A stretch of 64,000 bases of DNA from Bacillus methanolicus. GTDB lineage: Bacteria > Bacillota > Bacilli > Bacillales > Cytobacillaceae. Of the stretch, positions 27,671 to 36,228 are shown piece by piece (within the stretch, counting starts at the first letter, position 1; every line of letters begins with the position of its first letter). Under the pieces are notes generated by a model. That model was given only the letters and a program-made list of their open reading frames with translations, had not been told where the DNA came from and ran no database searches. Position numbers and translations under genes: made by a program. The stretch is taken from positions 1,063,501-1,127,500 of the forward strand of contig NZ_PNFF01000001.1 in NCBI RefSeq assembly GCF_028888695.1, read 5' to 3'.

Positions 27671-28096
27671 CTAATTGGAGGCTTCCTCCATCGCATCATT
27701 TTTTTCTTTCTTTTGATATAATTCATGACGTTGACTGTAAAAGCCTAACAAATATTTTCCGGATAATGGTTTATTATTGAAATCATCAAATTTTATTTTT
27801 GAAGCGACTTCATCTATTAATTTGGACAAAAATAATCCTTTTGTTCCGAGTCTTGCTTGGTAAGGCTGAAGACTAGCTTGAATCGTTTTCCATGTTCTTG
27901 CGGGATGTCTAGAAAAAGAATTCATATATCGAATGGCGTTAGTGGATCTTGTTTCATCAGGTCCTAAAGCACGTCTTTCCAACACATCCGCAATGGCCAG
28001 CAACCGTCCGAATAAATAATCGCGGTCGTTATTTTCCGTGTCTAATGCCACATCATATCCCTCCTGTTTATTGATTAATGCACAAGCTATGCTCAA
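27671..28096 (-). CDS. Possible internally translated small subunit Cas11c within cas8c
   Basis: Type I-C systems studied produce Cas11c from an internal start near the 3' end of cas8c. Here a TTG at 28094-28096, beginning 'LSIACALINKQEGYDVALD', follows AAAGGTGG but with ~15 bases between, longer than ideal. It would give ~141 residues in frame with Cas8c. The exact start is uncertain. Confidence 0.35.
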   Translation of the reverse strand: MSIACALINKQEGYDVALDTENNDRDYLFGRLLAIADVLERRALGPDETRSTNAIRYMNSFSRHPARTWKTIQASLQPYQARLGTKGLFLSKLIDEVASKIKFDDFNNKPLSGKYLLGFYSQRHELYQKKEKNDAMEEASN

Positions 28097-29569
28097 CGTT
28101 TTTTCCCATTCCCACCTTTCCAACGCAACGGGATTGGATGCACGATAAAATGCACTTTTAACAATGTCGAATGGGATTTTTTGTTCATCCACTATGCATG
28201 GAAGGATTCGTTCCATCAGTCCTTTTACCACTTTGTCGCTCGCATTCGGTCCGTAAGCGGCGTAAGCAATATCTTTCGTCGCCGGAGCACCAAAAAATGT
28301 AACATATTGTTGATTTTCATCTTTGCGGTAACGATGTCTCCAAACACAAGTCGAGTGCCATTTTACGAGTCGATCTAAATAAAGTTCTTTATCCATATTC
28401 CGATAGTAAAGGACTGCTAATCGACCTGTAGTGGCCGAATCAAGGATCATAATATTAATCTTTGCATCAGTAGATAAATGGTTCCGATAACCGTCGAGAG
28501 CTTTGGAAAATTCATGAGCAAATTCCTGATTGGTATAGGGTTTTCTTTCTATTTTCTCCATGTACGTTTGATCAATTGAAAAAAGATCGTAGGTATCTTC
28601 GGTCGGATCAGGGGCTTCTATGCCTTCATTTTCCCAGACAAGGAACACGCGTTGATCCACGATTTTCCCTTGACGATTAATAAGCCACTTCAAGGCATTA
28701 TGAGCTTTTTGAGATACATCATAGCTAATGCTGGCGACTTCATGACTGTTATGAAATCGTCCTCTAAACGTGAAACCGCTAGTATCATTCGCTGAAATTA
28801 ATTTTGCCTTATCTGCAGCGTTTCTTATTTTGTTTGCATGTTTATCTGTGAATGGCAATCTTTTTCCCGTCACATAGCAAAGATCTTCATCGCTTAGTAG
28901 ATTTTTATAATATTGGATAAAAGATTCATATATGTCAGGATCTTTCCATACTTTCGTCAACATTTTGTTCGGTGAATAAACATTAAATCGAACAAATGCG
29001 CTTTCTTGGCAGCCATTTATCACCGAAAAAAGTGGCGGTTTATTCCCATACATGTCCTCAGCCTTTTTATCCCATTTGTCTAATAAATGACCGCCAGCAT
29101 CCAACCATATAATGTTGGCTTCCACTAAATCTTGAATTAATCGTTTTTTTCTTAAATAAGTATAAATACTTTTAACCTTCGCATGGGCATATGGTGATTT
29201 TGCCCAATCTTCCAGTTGCTTGATATAATATGTAAACGGTTCTTCATTTTTGATTTTCCCGCCGAATGAGACAAAATCACCTGCCACATAGATTAACTTA
29301 TCATGAAGAGGATAAGGTGCTATTTTTGAGCTTGTTCGATTGGCCGAATCTTCTGTACATGGAATTAATGTACTGGAGTCATTTTTATCAATGACGGCCG
29401 CTGAATGAAATTCACCATCTTCCGTGACATTCACTTCGATGTGAGCAGTTTGCGTTGTATGGGAAATAGGTAAAAGGGTATATTCTTGACCGTTATGCTT
29501 TTTTTCAATTTCTCCAACTCGATCAAGGTTAGATTCATAAGTTTCATATAAATTCATTAACCAACTCAT
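27671..29569 (-). CDS. cas8c: Cascade large subunit Cas8c (Csd1)
   Basis: ~632 residues from the ATG giving 'MSWLMNLYETYESNLDRVGE', behind a GGGGGG tract that is also the end of cas5c. Family hallmark text such as 'FISFGGKIK'-like 'DFVSFGGKIKNEEPFTYYIKQL', 'HNALKWLINRQG', 'YYRNMDKELYLDRLVKWH', and C-terminal 'NSFSRHPARTWKTIQASLQPY'. It recognises the PAM and stabilises the R-loop. The C-terminal ~140 residues are expected also to be made separately as Cas11c. Confidence 0.95.
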   Translation of the reverse strand: MSWLMNLYETYESNLDRVGEIEKKHNGQEYTLLPISHTTQTAHIEVNVTEDGEFHSAAVIDKNDSSTLIPCTEDSANRTSSKIAPYPLHDKLIYVAGDFVSFGGKIKNEEPFTYYIKQLEDWAKSPYAHAKVKSIYTYLRKKRLIQDLVEANIIWLDAGGHLLDKWDKKAEDMYGNKPPLFSVINGCQESAFVRFNVYSPNKMLTKVWKDPDIYESFIQYYKNLLSDEDLCYVTGKRLPFTDKHANKIRNAADKAKLISANDTSGFTFRGRFHNSHEVASISYDVSQKAHNALKWLINRQGKIVDQRVFLVWENEGIEAPDPTEDTYDLFSIDQTYMEKIERKPYTNQEFAHEFSKALDGYRNHLSTDAKINIMILDSATTGRLAVLYYRNMDKELYLDRLVKWHSTCVWRHRYRKDENQQYVTFFGAPATKDIAYAAYGPNASDKVVKGLMERILPCIVDEQKIPFDIVKSAFYRASNPVALERWEWEKTLSIACALINKQEGYDVALDTENNDRDYLFGRLLAIADVLERRALGPDETRSTNAIRYMNSFSRHPARTWKTIQASLQPYQARLGTKGLFLSKLIDEVASKIKFDDFNNKPLSGKYLLGFYSQRHELYQKKEKNDAMEEASN

Positions 29570-29574
29570 TTTTT

Positions 29575-30288
29575 TCACCCCCCTTTTTCAATTTTACTGA
29601 ACAGTTCATCTGCGGATTCAACATTGGCACGATCGAAATGTTTCGGTTCCATTTCTTTGATTTTTCGGATTAAGGTGCATTGATCGGGCCGAATGAATTG
29701 AATCACACCATTCTTCATCACCGGATTCCATAAACGAACTTCCATTTCATTTCTGCCCGTTTCATCCGGATAATTTATCCCATGAACCATGGTGCCGAAA
29801 TGAATTTCCTCATATTGGTCATAAAATCCTTCGCCTTCCCCAAATACACACGGTTCTACATAAGCTTGGCATTCTCGGGTGCCCAGAAAAATATCTCTTC
29901 TGCCGCCAGCTTTAAGGGAACGTTTAAGAATGTTATGATGCTTATGTTCGTTTCGGTCAAAAGCCAAATCCCGGCGATGAGGGTTAAAAATAAAATGAGC
30001 CCTTACTTGGTAACGGACATCTTTTAAATAAGTATAATGAGCAAGGGTATTGCCGCCGCCATACTCAATTGGACGTATTCCTTTTGATTCCATACGGATC
30101 GGATTCATCACACGGACTGCGTCCACAATCATAAGCAGTGTGGGTTTCCAGTAAATGGATTCCACAATTCCCTTTAATGCTTGATAAGTAGGCACTTGGT
30201 AGGATAATTTTTCCCCGCCCATCTTCGTCAAAGGATCCGTAAATAGAGCATATTTACCGTATACTTCAAATTCAATGGCGTTCCTCAT
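29575..30288 (-). CDS. cas5c: Cas5c (Cas5d) crRNA-processing endoribonuclease
   Basis: ~237 residues from the ATG giving '[16 protein letters not shown]', with AAAGGGGGTG upstream. RAMP-fold protein; in type I-C it replaces Cas6 and cuts pre-crRNA in the repeat hairpin. '[23 protein letters not shown]' contains the Lys-His pair matching the catalytic residues described in other Cas5d proteins, and a Gly-rich '[21 protein letters not shown]' follows. Overlaps cas8c. Confidence 0.95.
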   Translation of the reverse strand: MRNAIEFEVYGKYALFTDPLTKMGGEKLSYQVPTYQALKGIVESIYWKPTLLMIVDAVRVMNPIRMESKGIRPIEYGGGNTLAHYTYLKDVRYQVRAHFIFNPHRRDLAFDRNEHKHHNILKRSLKAGGRRDIFLGTRECQAYVEPCVFGEGEGFYDQYEEIHFGTMVHGINYPDETGRNEMEVRLWNPVMKNGVIQFIRPDQCTLIRKIKEMEPKHFDRANVESADELFSKIEKGG

Positions 30289-30464
30289 ATATAGCACCCC
30301 CTTTATTAGAAATTTTTTTACAATTAAATGGTACCTTTTTCCTGTATTTCTTTCAATAGTAAAACTCGCGATTTTATGATTTAAAAATTATCTCAGCTGC
30401 TTATATAAATCTTAATTCAATTCTATACTCTCTCTATTAAAAACTCCCTTTTATAGAAAGGTTA

Positions 30465-32894
30465 TTAAAACATATTAAGAGCAAATGGACTGTCATTTTC
30501 GAGATTGAGACCAAATTCTTTATCATAGGCACCTTCTTTTAAGGCGAGGATTTTTCCATCTAAATAACTTACTAATCCGTCATGTTTTTCTAATTGTTCT
30601 TGTTCATAGGAGTAGAGGTTGATCGTATACTGCTGGGCTTTTCTTAATAGTCTAGTCAAATCATCGATCGACTTGTTGCTATTTAACTCCGCAATAATCT
30701 CTTTCCCCTCTTCATATGGCACTATGACAGATGTGGTCATATCTTCGATAACTTGAAAATGTTCAGCTGCTGTATGATAACTGTTCGATAGAAATAGAGG
30801 GAGGTTTTTTTTCTTGTTATGACGATATGCCAGATGATATCCGGACTTAGCTTTCATTTCCGTCAATAATTCCGTCATATTCTTTTTTAATGTAGGAATA
30901 AAATAATTCAAATCCGCTGAAAATTCCGTATAAAACTCTTTAAAGTATCTTTCCAAAGCTTGTGTGGATAACAGATCACCACCATGATTCGACGGATCCT
31001 TCCGAATATCAATCAATATTTTTTTTGACACTTGTTTTCCCACTTTGATTTCTTTTAAATGGTTCAGATTTTCTTCCTCATGATCAATAATATAAACATA
31101 TTGTTTATCCTTTTCCCCGTGGCGATTGCATCGGCCGGCCGCTTGGGCTATAGAATCCAATCCTGCTAAGGAACGAATGACACAATCAAAACTTACATCC
31201 ACCCCCGCTTCAATCAATTGAGTGCTGACGCAAATGATTGGTTCACCCTCACGAAGATGTTTCCTTACTTCCTTTAAAATATTGCTCCTATGGGCAGCGC
31301 ACATCGAAGTGCTTAAATGGTAAATAGGAATGCCATTTTCTTTCTCTTTCAACAATTCATACAATTTTTTGACGACTGATTTCGTATTTAAAATCACTAA
31401 AATACTGTGAGCTTCTTTTATTTTTTCTTCAATAAACTGAGCAAGTTTTTCATTGTTAAAAGTAGCGTTTGTTGCCTGATCAATGATTTCCACTCGTTTA
31501 AATGCTGTGATCACTTGATTCAAGTTCTCAATCATTTCTGCATCTTTATTGATGTCCAATTTATGCTCCACAAAGTCCAATGCAGGCTGTGTGGCGGTAC
31601 AAAGAACGATACAGCAATGACAATAGGTTTTTAAAAAGTTGACCGCCAAATTAAATAAAGATACGCATGAAGTGGGAACTTTTTGCACTTCATCAAAAAT
31701 AATGACCGACTCGCTTAAGTTATGAAGTCTTCTAATATTTCTGCTTCCTTTTGCATAAAATACATTTAAAAACTGGACCATCGTGGTAAAAATAATCGGA
31801 GAATCCCAATTATCTTTTGCCAATTTTAATTTTTGCTTTACGTTCATCAAACCATCTTGATTTTCATCATCCTCATTCACATCTTCAATTACGTTTGAAT
31901 GATGTTCTAATATATGGGCATCATCCTTTAATATTTTTCGGACTTCTTCAGCATTTTGTTCAATAATGGTTGTATACGGTACAACGTAAAAAATTCTTTT
32001 TTTGTTATACAGTTTGGCGTGTTTCAGTGCATATCTTAAACTAGCTAAAGTTTTTCCGCCGCCGGTTGGTATCGATAACGTGTATATTCCGGATGGTTTC
32101 TCGGCAAATTCTTCGCACTGTTCAGACATTTTGGATCTCAGTAGGTTAATAGGAGAATTAGCGTCTGGCCGTTCTTTAAAAGAACAGATTTTGGACATCA
32201 GTCTTTCATAATAAGTATCAAATAGCTCTTTATGATTAAAAGTAGAATCATAGGTTTTATTTTCTTCAAATAATCTTGTATTCGTTCGGTCGGCATCAAT
32301 CAAAGCGCTGAAGATAAATTTCGTTAAAAACATCAGTTTTTCTGCATAATTTTTTGAATTCTCTTTCGTTAAAAAATCCTTTAGTTCTTCTGCCGCCTTG
32401 TCCACATAATCATGGAAGTCTGTTTCGCTTATTACTTTTTCAAAAAAGTTCTGTTTCGCCATTTCAAATTCATCTAAATCCTTATCACGAACTCTATTTA
32501 AATATTTTGATTCAAGATTTGGACCTAAAAAATCTTGCAGATACGAATGATGAGAGATAATTGCATTTCCCACAATTTCAGCTACTAATCCTTCATAAGG
32601 GTTGGCATTGCCCTCTGTATGGAAAAGTTCATATAACAGTTTTCCCCCAGCAGTGGAATGATCCACGCTCCCTTTTTTCGGCGGAGAGCCAGGATTACTT
32701 GCAGCTTCTAAAATATATTCTCTAAACTCATTCGTATATTTCCCTAGATCATGGAGCATTCCGGCAAGACCTGTTAAATGTTTTACACCTATTTTGTCTC
32801 CAATATCTTCTGCCAACCTCTTTACCTCTAATAAATGTTCTTCGACCGTTTGTATTTGTTGATCGCTTTCACGGATATGAGCGATATAATTCAT
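30465..32894 (-). CDS. cas3: CRISPR-associated helicase/nuclease Cas3 (HD + SF2 helicase)
   Basis: 809 residues. N-terminal HD nuclease: 'HLLEVKRLAEDIG', 'GMLHDLGKYTNEF' (HD), 'DHSTAGGK' and 'ISHHSY'. Helicase: Walker A 'IPTGGGKTLASL', box II 'SVIIFDEVQKVP', motif V 'STQLIEAGVDVSFD', motif VI 'QAAGRCNRHGE'. It is recruited by Cascade after target binding and degrades DNA. First gene of the operon, GAAGGGGA before the ATG; separated from cas5c by 167 nt. Confidence 0.97.
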   Translation of the reverse strand: MNYIAHIRESDQQIQTVEEHLLEVKRLAEDIGDKIGVKHLTGLAGMLHDLGKYTNEFREYILEAASNPGSPPKKGSVDHSTAGGKLLYELFHTEGNANPYEGLVAEIVGNAIISHHSYLQDFLGPNLESKYLNRVRDKDLDEFEMAKQNFFEKVISETDFHDYVDKAAEELKDFLTKENSKNYAEKLMFLTKFIFSALIDADRTNTRLFEENKTYDSTFNHKELFDTYYERLMSKICSFKERPDANSPINLLRSKMSEQCEEFAEKPSGIYTLSIPTGGGKTLASLRYALKHAKLYNKKRIFYVVPYTTIIEQNAEEVRKILKDDAHILEHHSNVIEDVNEDDENQDGLMNVKQKLKLAKDNWDSPIIFTTMVQFLNVFYAKGSRNIRRLHNLSESVIIFDEVQKVPTSCVSLFNLAVNFLKTYCHCCIVLCTATQPALDFVEHKLDINKDAEMIENLNQVITAFKRVEIIDQATNATFNNEKLAQFIEEKIKEAHSILVILNTKSVVKKLYELLKEKENGIPIYHLSTSMCAAHRSNILKEVRKHLREGEPIICVSTQLIEAGVDVSFDCVIRSLAGLDSIAQAAGRCNRHGEKDKQYVYIIDHEEENLNHLKEIKVGKQVSKKILIDIRKDPSNHGGDLLSTQALERYFKEFYTEFSADLNYFIPTLKKNMTELLTEMKAKSGYHLAYRHNKKKNLPLFLSNSYHTAAEHFQVIEDMTTSVIVPYEEGKEIIAELNSNKSIDDLTRLLRKAQQYTINLYSYEQEQLEKHDGLVSYLDGKILALKEGAYDKEFGLNLENDSPFALNMF

Positions 32895-32911
32895 TTTATC
32901 CCCTTCTATTC

Positions 32912-33002
32912 AATCATAATGCTGGTTATGATTCGAAGATCCTTTATGAAACTTATTAAACCAAAATTTCTTATCATTACAACGATTACAACGATCACAA
33001 CT
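32912..33002 (-). promoter_or_regulatory. cas operon promoter region with palindrome and 9-bp direct repeats
   Basis: Between -18 and -108 of cas3: a perfect palindrome AATCATAA-N6-TTATGATT (32912-32933), and three tandem 9-mers ATTACAACG, ATTACAACG, ATCACAACT (32976-33002). On the minus strand TTGTAA within these repeats and TTTAAT 16 bases later form a plausible sigma-A promoter. The arrangement suggests a regulator binding at both sides of the promoter. Confidence 0.45.
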
Positions 33003-33443
33003 TTTTACTAAATGCAACTTACTAATCCAATGATCCTAAATAGTCTTGTCCTCAAAACCTATACACAGGAAAATTATACCATAATGATATTAGTTCTTTA
33101 AAGGTATCAAATAAGAGTAGCAGGATCTATTTGCTACTCTCAAAATAAAACTTAACACAAAAAAGTTATTATTAATCAACTACAAAATTGATAATCCTAT
33201 CTTATTGAACTAAGCTGTCCTTATAGTTCTAGATTAAGAAAGCTGCTGCCAATATGACAGCTTTGACTTTTTGATAACGTATCCGTTAGTTTATGAAGAC
33301 TGTCGAAACTTATAGTGGCTGACAATTGCAATCCTTTATTATCTGGGATATATTTAAATATCTTGCAAATTTCAAACTTCCTTCTTCACAAGCCTCAAAT
33401 TTAATAAAATTTTGTTGTGCCTTTCTTAATGATACTCCGTTAA
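33003..33443. other. Intergenic region after the metallopeptidase cassette
   Basis: Contains an open stretch on the minus strand from 33443 to a stop at 33310 ('LRKAQQNFIKFEACEEGSLKFARY'-type coding) with no start codon, possibly the degraded end of the 55-aa gene or a lost gene. AAAGCTG/CAGCTTT (near 33238-33263) may be a weak terminator. Nothing else seen. Confidence 0.35.
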
Positions 33444-33611
33444 TTATGACTTATTTAAAAACATAATAATTTCAGCTTTTCTTTTACTGTCCTCGATATT
33501 TCTTAAATCAAATGCAATTTTTTGCCCTTTCATAGAGGCTATCATCGCTTCTTTTTTGGCTCTATGAAGACTAATTTCATTTTCATTAACAACAATTATT
33601 TTATGGTCCAT
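33444..33611 (-). CDS. Small 55-residue protein after the metallopeptidase gene
   Basis: Reads 'MDHKIIVVNENEISLHRAKK...' to '...KAEIIMFLNKS', charged and soluble. ATG is preceded by ATGGGGGA at good distance, and the start is 13 nt after the stop of the upstream peptidase gene, so it is very likely co-transcribed. No family recognised. It could be a small regulator or partner of the upstream proteins. Confidence 0.55.
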   Translation of the reverse strand: MDHKIIVVNENEISLHRAKKEAMIASMKGQKIAFDLRNIEDSKRKAEIIMFLNKS

Positions 33612-33624
33612 GCAAATCCCCCAT

Positions 33625-35001
33625 TTATATTGAAATGACCCTTGATATCTGCCGTTTCCGACTGTTATTAATTTGATGGATTACTCTGTTTAATTCTCTC
33701 GCTTGTTGAAACACCCCAATTAACAACTCTACCGTGTGGTAACATGCTTCGGTATCAAGTGTTTCCGCTGTTGTATGTTCGTTTTGGTATCCAACTGATA
33801 GGTTTACACTTTGGATACGATGTGAAGCCCAAATTCTTGTGTCGCTGCTTCCCCCATTTGTGCACTTCCATCCTTCTAAGCCTTGGCTTTTAGCGACTTC
33901 TTCAATAAAAGTCCCGAATCTTTCATCGCAAAATGGTTCATATCCGCCGCATGATGTGACGATGTCACCGGTACCACGTCGGTCTACGACAAACGCAGCG
34001 TCTACATCCCATAGAAAATAGTCATCTATGTTTCTAGCTCCGACTAAGCCAATTTCCTCTTCCACAATGAAAATAAATTTAACTTTACCGTTAAAATGTA
34101 ATGTGTGGAGACGCTGGGCAAGTTCTAGCAATATAGCCACACCAGCTCGGTCATCTGCACCTAATATGCCTTTACTGCTTGACCAAATCGATCCCTCTTT
34201 TACAATTTCTCTGTCTTCCTCAATGACATCGACTGTATCTAAATGGGCATTTAACAAAATCGTAGGGCCATGGCCAGTTCCACAAACTTTTTGGGCAAGG
34301 ATATTCCCAGTTCGGTCAACAGATAGGAAATCTACATGGGGACGTAAATTTTCAATCACAAATTGGCGAATACCTTCTTCATTTCCGCTTTCTCCATTAA
34401 TCGATAAACACTGTTCGAGCTGATGAAGGAATACTTGTTTTCTGATAAAATCTAACTCTTCGTTCAGCCATTCTTTTTGAATCTTGTTAAGCTTTTCGGT
34501 GATGTCGAGAAGCTTTTGGCGTGGTACTGACATTCTTACCGCACGATTTCTTGTGTAAAATTTTGATACCCCCGCCGCATGTAAAACTTTACTCACACAA
34601 TCCATATCTACCCATTCAGCAAAACCGATCGTTGGCTTTTGTCGTTCATGTCCATCGCAGCAGTAAATTGTGTGAAGCCCAAGTCTGTTCAGCTGCCGTA
34701 CCATTCCTGATATATATGTGTCAAGTTCTTTAACCTTTGGTTCTTCTTTCCCTGGACGAAACCAAAGTCCTTCCCTACCTCTAAATTTAAAATCCAAACA
34801 ATTTAACCAATTATCTTCTGAGACTACAGGACTTAATATTGTTAATATTCCTTGTTCAAACAAATATGAAATTGAAAGTTTATCCAGGCTTTCTAACAAA
34901 AATGTCAAATTCTCTTCTGTTTCCTTCCAACAATTAAATACATTCGGACTTTCCTCTTGCGCCATAAACCCGTGACGAATGAATAAACGATTCCAATTCA
35001 T
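33625..35001 (-). CDS. M20/M28-type metallopeptidase with a novel-looking N-terminal domain
   Basis: 458 residues. The C-terminal ~260 form a dinuclear zinc peptidase: 'ILLNAHLDTVDV' (His, Asp), 'GILGADDRAGVAILLELA' (bridging Asp), 'FIVEEEIGLVGARN' (Glu-Glu), 'AFVVDRRGTGDIV' (Asp) and 'SVGYQNEHTTAETLD' (last His). All expected ligands are present. The N-terminal ~200 residues are not peptidase; they hold 'GLHTIYCCDGHERQKPTIGF', a Cys-Asp-Gly-His motif I cannot assign. Cytoplasmic. Follows the TPR gene by 69 nt, with a perfect hairpin between (35047-35064). Confidence 0.7.
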   Translation of the reverse strand: MNWNRLFIRHGFMAQEESPNVFNCWKETEENLTFLLESLDKLSISYLFEQGILTILSPVVSEDNWLNCLDFKFRGREGLWFRPGKEEPKVKELDTYISGMVRQLNRLGLHTIYCCDGHERQKPTIGFAEWVDMDCVSKVLHAAGVSKFYTRNRAVRMSVPRQKLLDITEKLNKIQKEWLNEELDFIRKQVFLHQLEQCLSINGESGNEEGIRQFVIENLRPHVDFLSVDRTGNILAQKVCGTGHGPTILLNAHLDTVDVIEEDREIVKEGSIWSSSKGILGADDRAGVAILLELAQRLHTLHFNGKVKFIFIVEEEIGLVGARNIDDYFLWDVDAAFVVDRRGTGDIVTSCGGYEPFCDERFGTFIEEVAKSQGLEGWKCTNGGSSDTRIWASHRIQSVNLSVGYQNEHTTAETLDTEACYHTVELLIGVFQQARELNRVIHQINNSRKRQISRVISI

Positions 35002-35046
35002 CGTATCATCTCCCTTTTGTTTATGGCTTTATTATCTCAAATATGC

Positions 35047-35064
35047 GATGACACCCCTGTCATC
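35047..35064 (-). promoter_or_regulatory. Intergenic hairpin between TPR and peptidase genes
   Basis: GATGACA and TGTCATC pair perfectly across a 4-base loop, 7 nt after the TPR stop. No T-tract follows on the minus strand, so it looks like an operator or RNA-processing site rather than a terminator. Confidence 0.4.
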
Positions 35065-35070
35065 GGATGT

Positions 35071-36120
35071 TTATGATAAATATTCTATTTCTTCATCTAC
35101 GCGGTACATCACAATATATGGCATTGTCCGATCAAAGTAATAAGCTGTTTCACCCCTGTAGTTGGTTGTTTGAATGATTGGAGGAATTTCGCAGCTTCTC
35201 AATTTATTTCTTAGTCTGCTAATCGCTTTTTTAAAAGTATCTTCATTAACTACTCCCTTAACATGAGAATCGAGGAAAAAATTGTGAAAAGTGATTCGTG
35301 TAGCTGGTGAATCAACAGAACTTTTCGTCAGCAAATATCGGAGCATATCCCCTTGATATTGGCTAATGTTTACTTCGTTTTCATTATATATAAGTTTTAT
35401 ATTTCGATCATTAAAGTAAAGAACAATCGTATCCGAAGATCCTTCGGTGATTAGTTTTTCACACTCTTCTTTTGAACATGTTGTCGTCTCTTCTTGAGAA
35501 ATCTTATAGAATGCATGCATTTCCAAGTATTTTTCATTTTCTGTTAAACTCTGATAAAGTGAGGAAAATTCATAATTCGGTAGTTCCTGATAACTTTTAT
35601 ATGGTAATCCAATCATTCTATCATACGAATTCTTTGCGATGTGCAAGGCACTGTTCGTTAAGTATAGGTGAGCGTTCACTATCTGTTTTTCATTGAGGCG
35701 ATAATCTGTTTGATCATAAAATTTTTGATGATCTATTGACATCTGAAAATTATGTAAGGCACTCTCATAATCCTTATGTTTGTAGGATAAAAAACCAAGT
35801 CTATACGCTGCAATTGGGTTTCTGCTATCATAATTTAAGGCCTTTTTCAGACAATGGATTGCAGTTTCGTCGTCTTTTTCATACTGCATTTTAAGATACG
35901 TTCCATAATGGATTAAATTAAAAACAAGCATCTTGGTGACATTTTCAAGATAACTCTTATCCTCTTTTTTCTCTCTTACTAGTTTTCTGAGTCTGTTATA
36001 CATTTCTTCATAAACTTTTATTTTACGATAGTATAAGGAATAGTCACTTTCCTCTTCCTGATCATGAAGCTCTTGTTCCAGTTCCTCCAGTTCTTCCAAT
36101 GTCATATTTTTTAAACTCAC
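35071..36120 (-). CDS. TPR protein with C-terminal winged-helix (OmpR-like) domain
   Basis: Start set at GTG (36118-36120), 'VSLKNMTLEELEELEQEL', with GAGGGGGAG eight bases upstream; a longer TTG frame to 36186 has no such site. 349 residues. Residues ~15-200 are helical with a TPR-like pair ('HCLKKALNYDSRNPIAAYRLGFLSYKHKDYESALHNFQMSI'). The C-terminal ~110 ('ISQYQGDMLRYLLTKS', 'NEDTFKKAISRLRNKLRS', 'NYRGETAYYFD') resemble an OmpR/PhoB-type winged helix including the beta hairpin. Likely a DNA-binding regulator that senses a peptide or protein through the TPR part; partners unknown. An ISL3 element sits ~100 bp upstream. Confidence 0.65.
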   Translation of the reverse strand: MSLKNMTLEELEELEQELHDQEEESDYSLYYRKIKVYEEMYNRLRKLVREKKEDKSYLENVTKMLVFNLIHYGTYLKMQYEKDDETAIHCLKKALNYDSRNPIAAYRLGFLSYKHKDYESALHNFQMSIDHQKFYDQTDYRLNEKQIVNAHLYLTNSALHIAKNSYDRMIGLPYKSYQELPNYEFSSLYQSLTENEKYLEMHAFYKISQEETTTCSKEECEKLITEGSSDTIVLYFNDRNIKLIYNENEVNISQYQGDMLRYLLTKSSVDSPATRITFHNFFLDSHVKGVVNEDTFKKAISRLRNKLRSCEIPPIIQTTNYRGETAYYFDRTMPYIVMYRVDEEIEYLS

Positions 36121-36220
36121 TTTATGCTCCCCCTCTAGCCGGTCATAAGTGTTCGGCTGCCCTTGATATAATGCGTCATACACCAACTGTATTGCCTCTA
36201 GCGGTAGTATTTTCCTTCGA

Positions 36221-36228
36221 CATATTTA
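36221..36228. repeat. Left 8-bp target duplication of ISL3 element (CATATTTA)
   Basis: Identical CATATTTA is found at 37611-37618. Eight bases is the usual duplication length for ISL3. Confidence 0.85.

Noticed and set aside
34028-34975. Plus-strand frames opposite the metallopeptidase gene
   Set aside because: Shadows of the strongly supported minus-strand gene.
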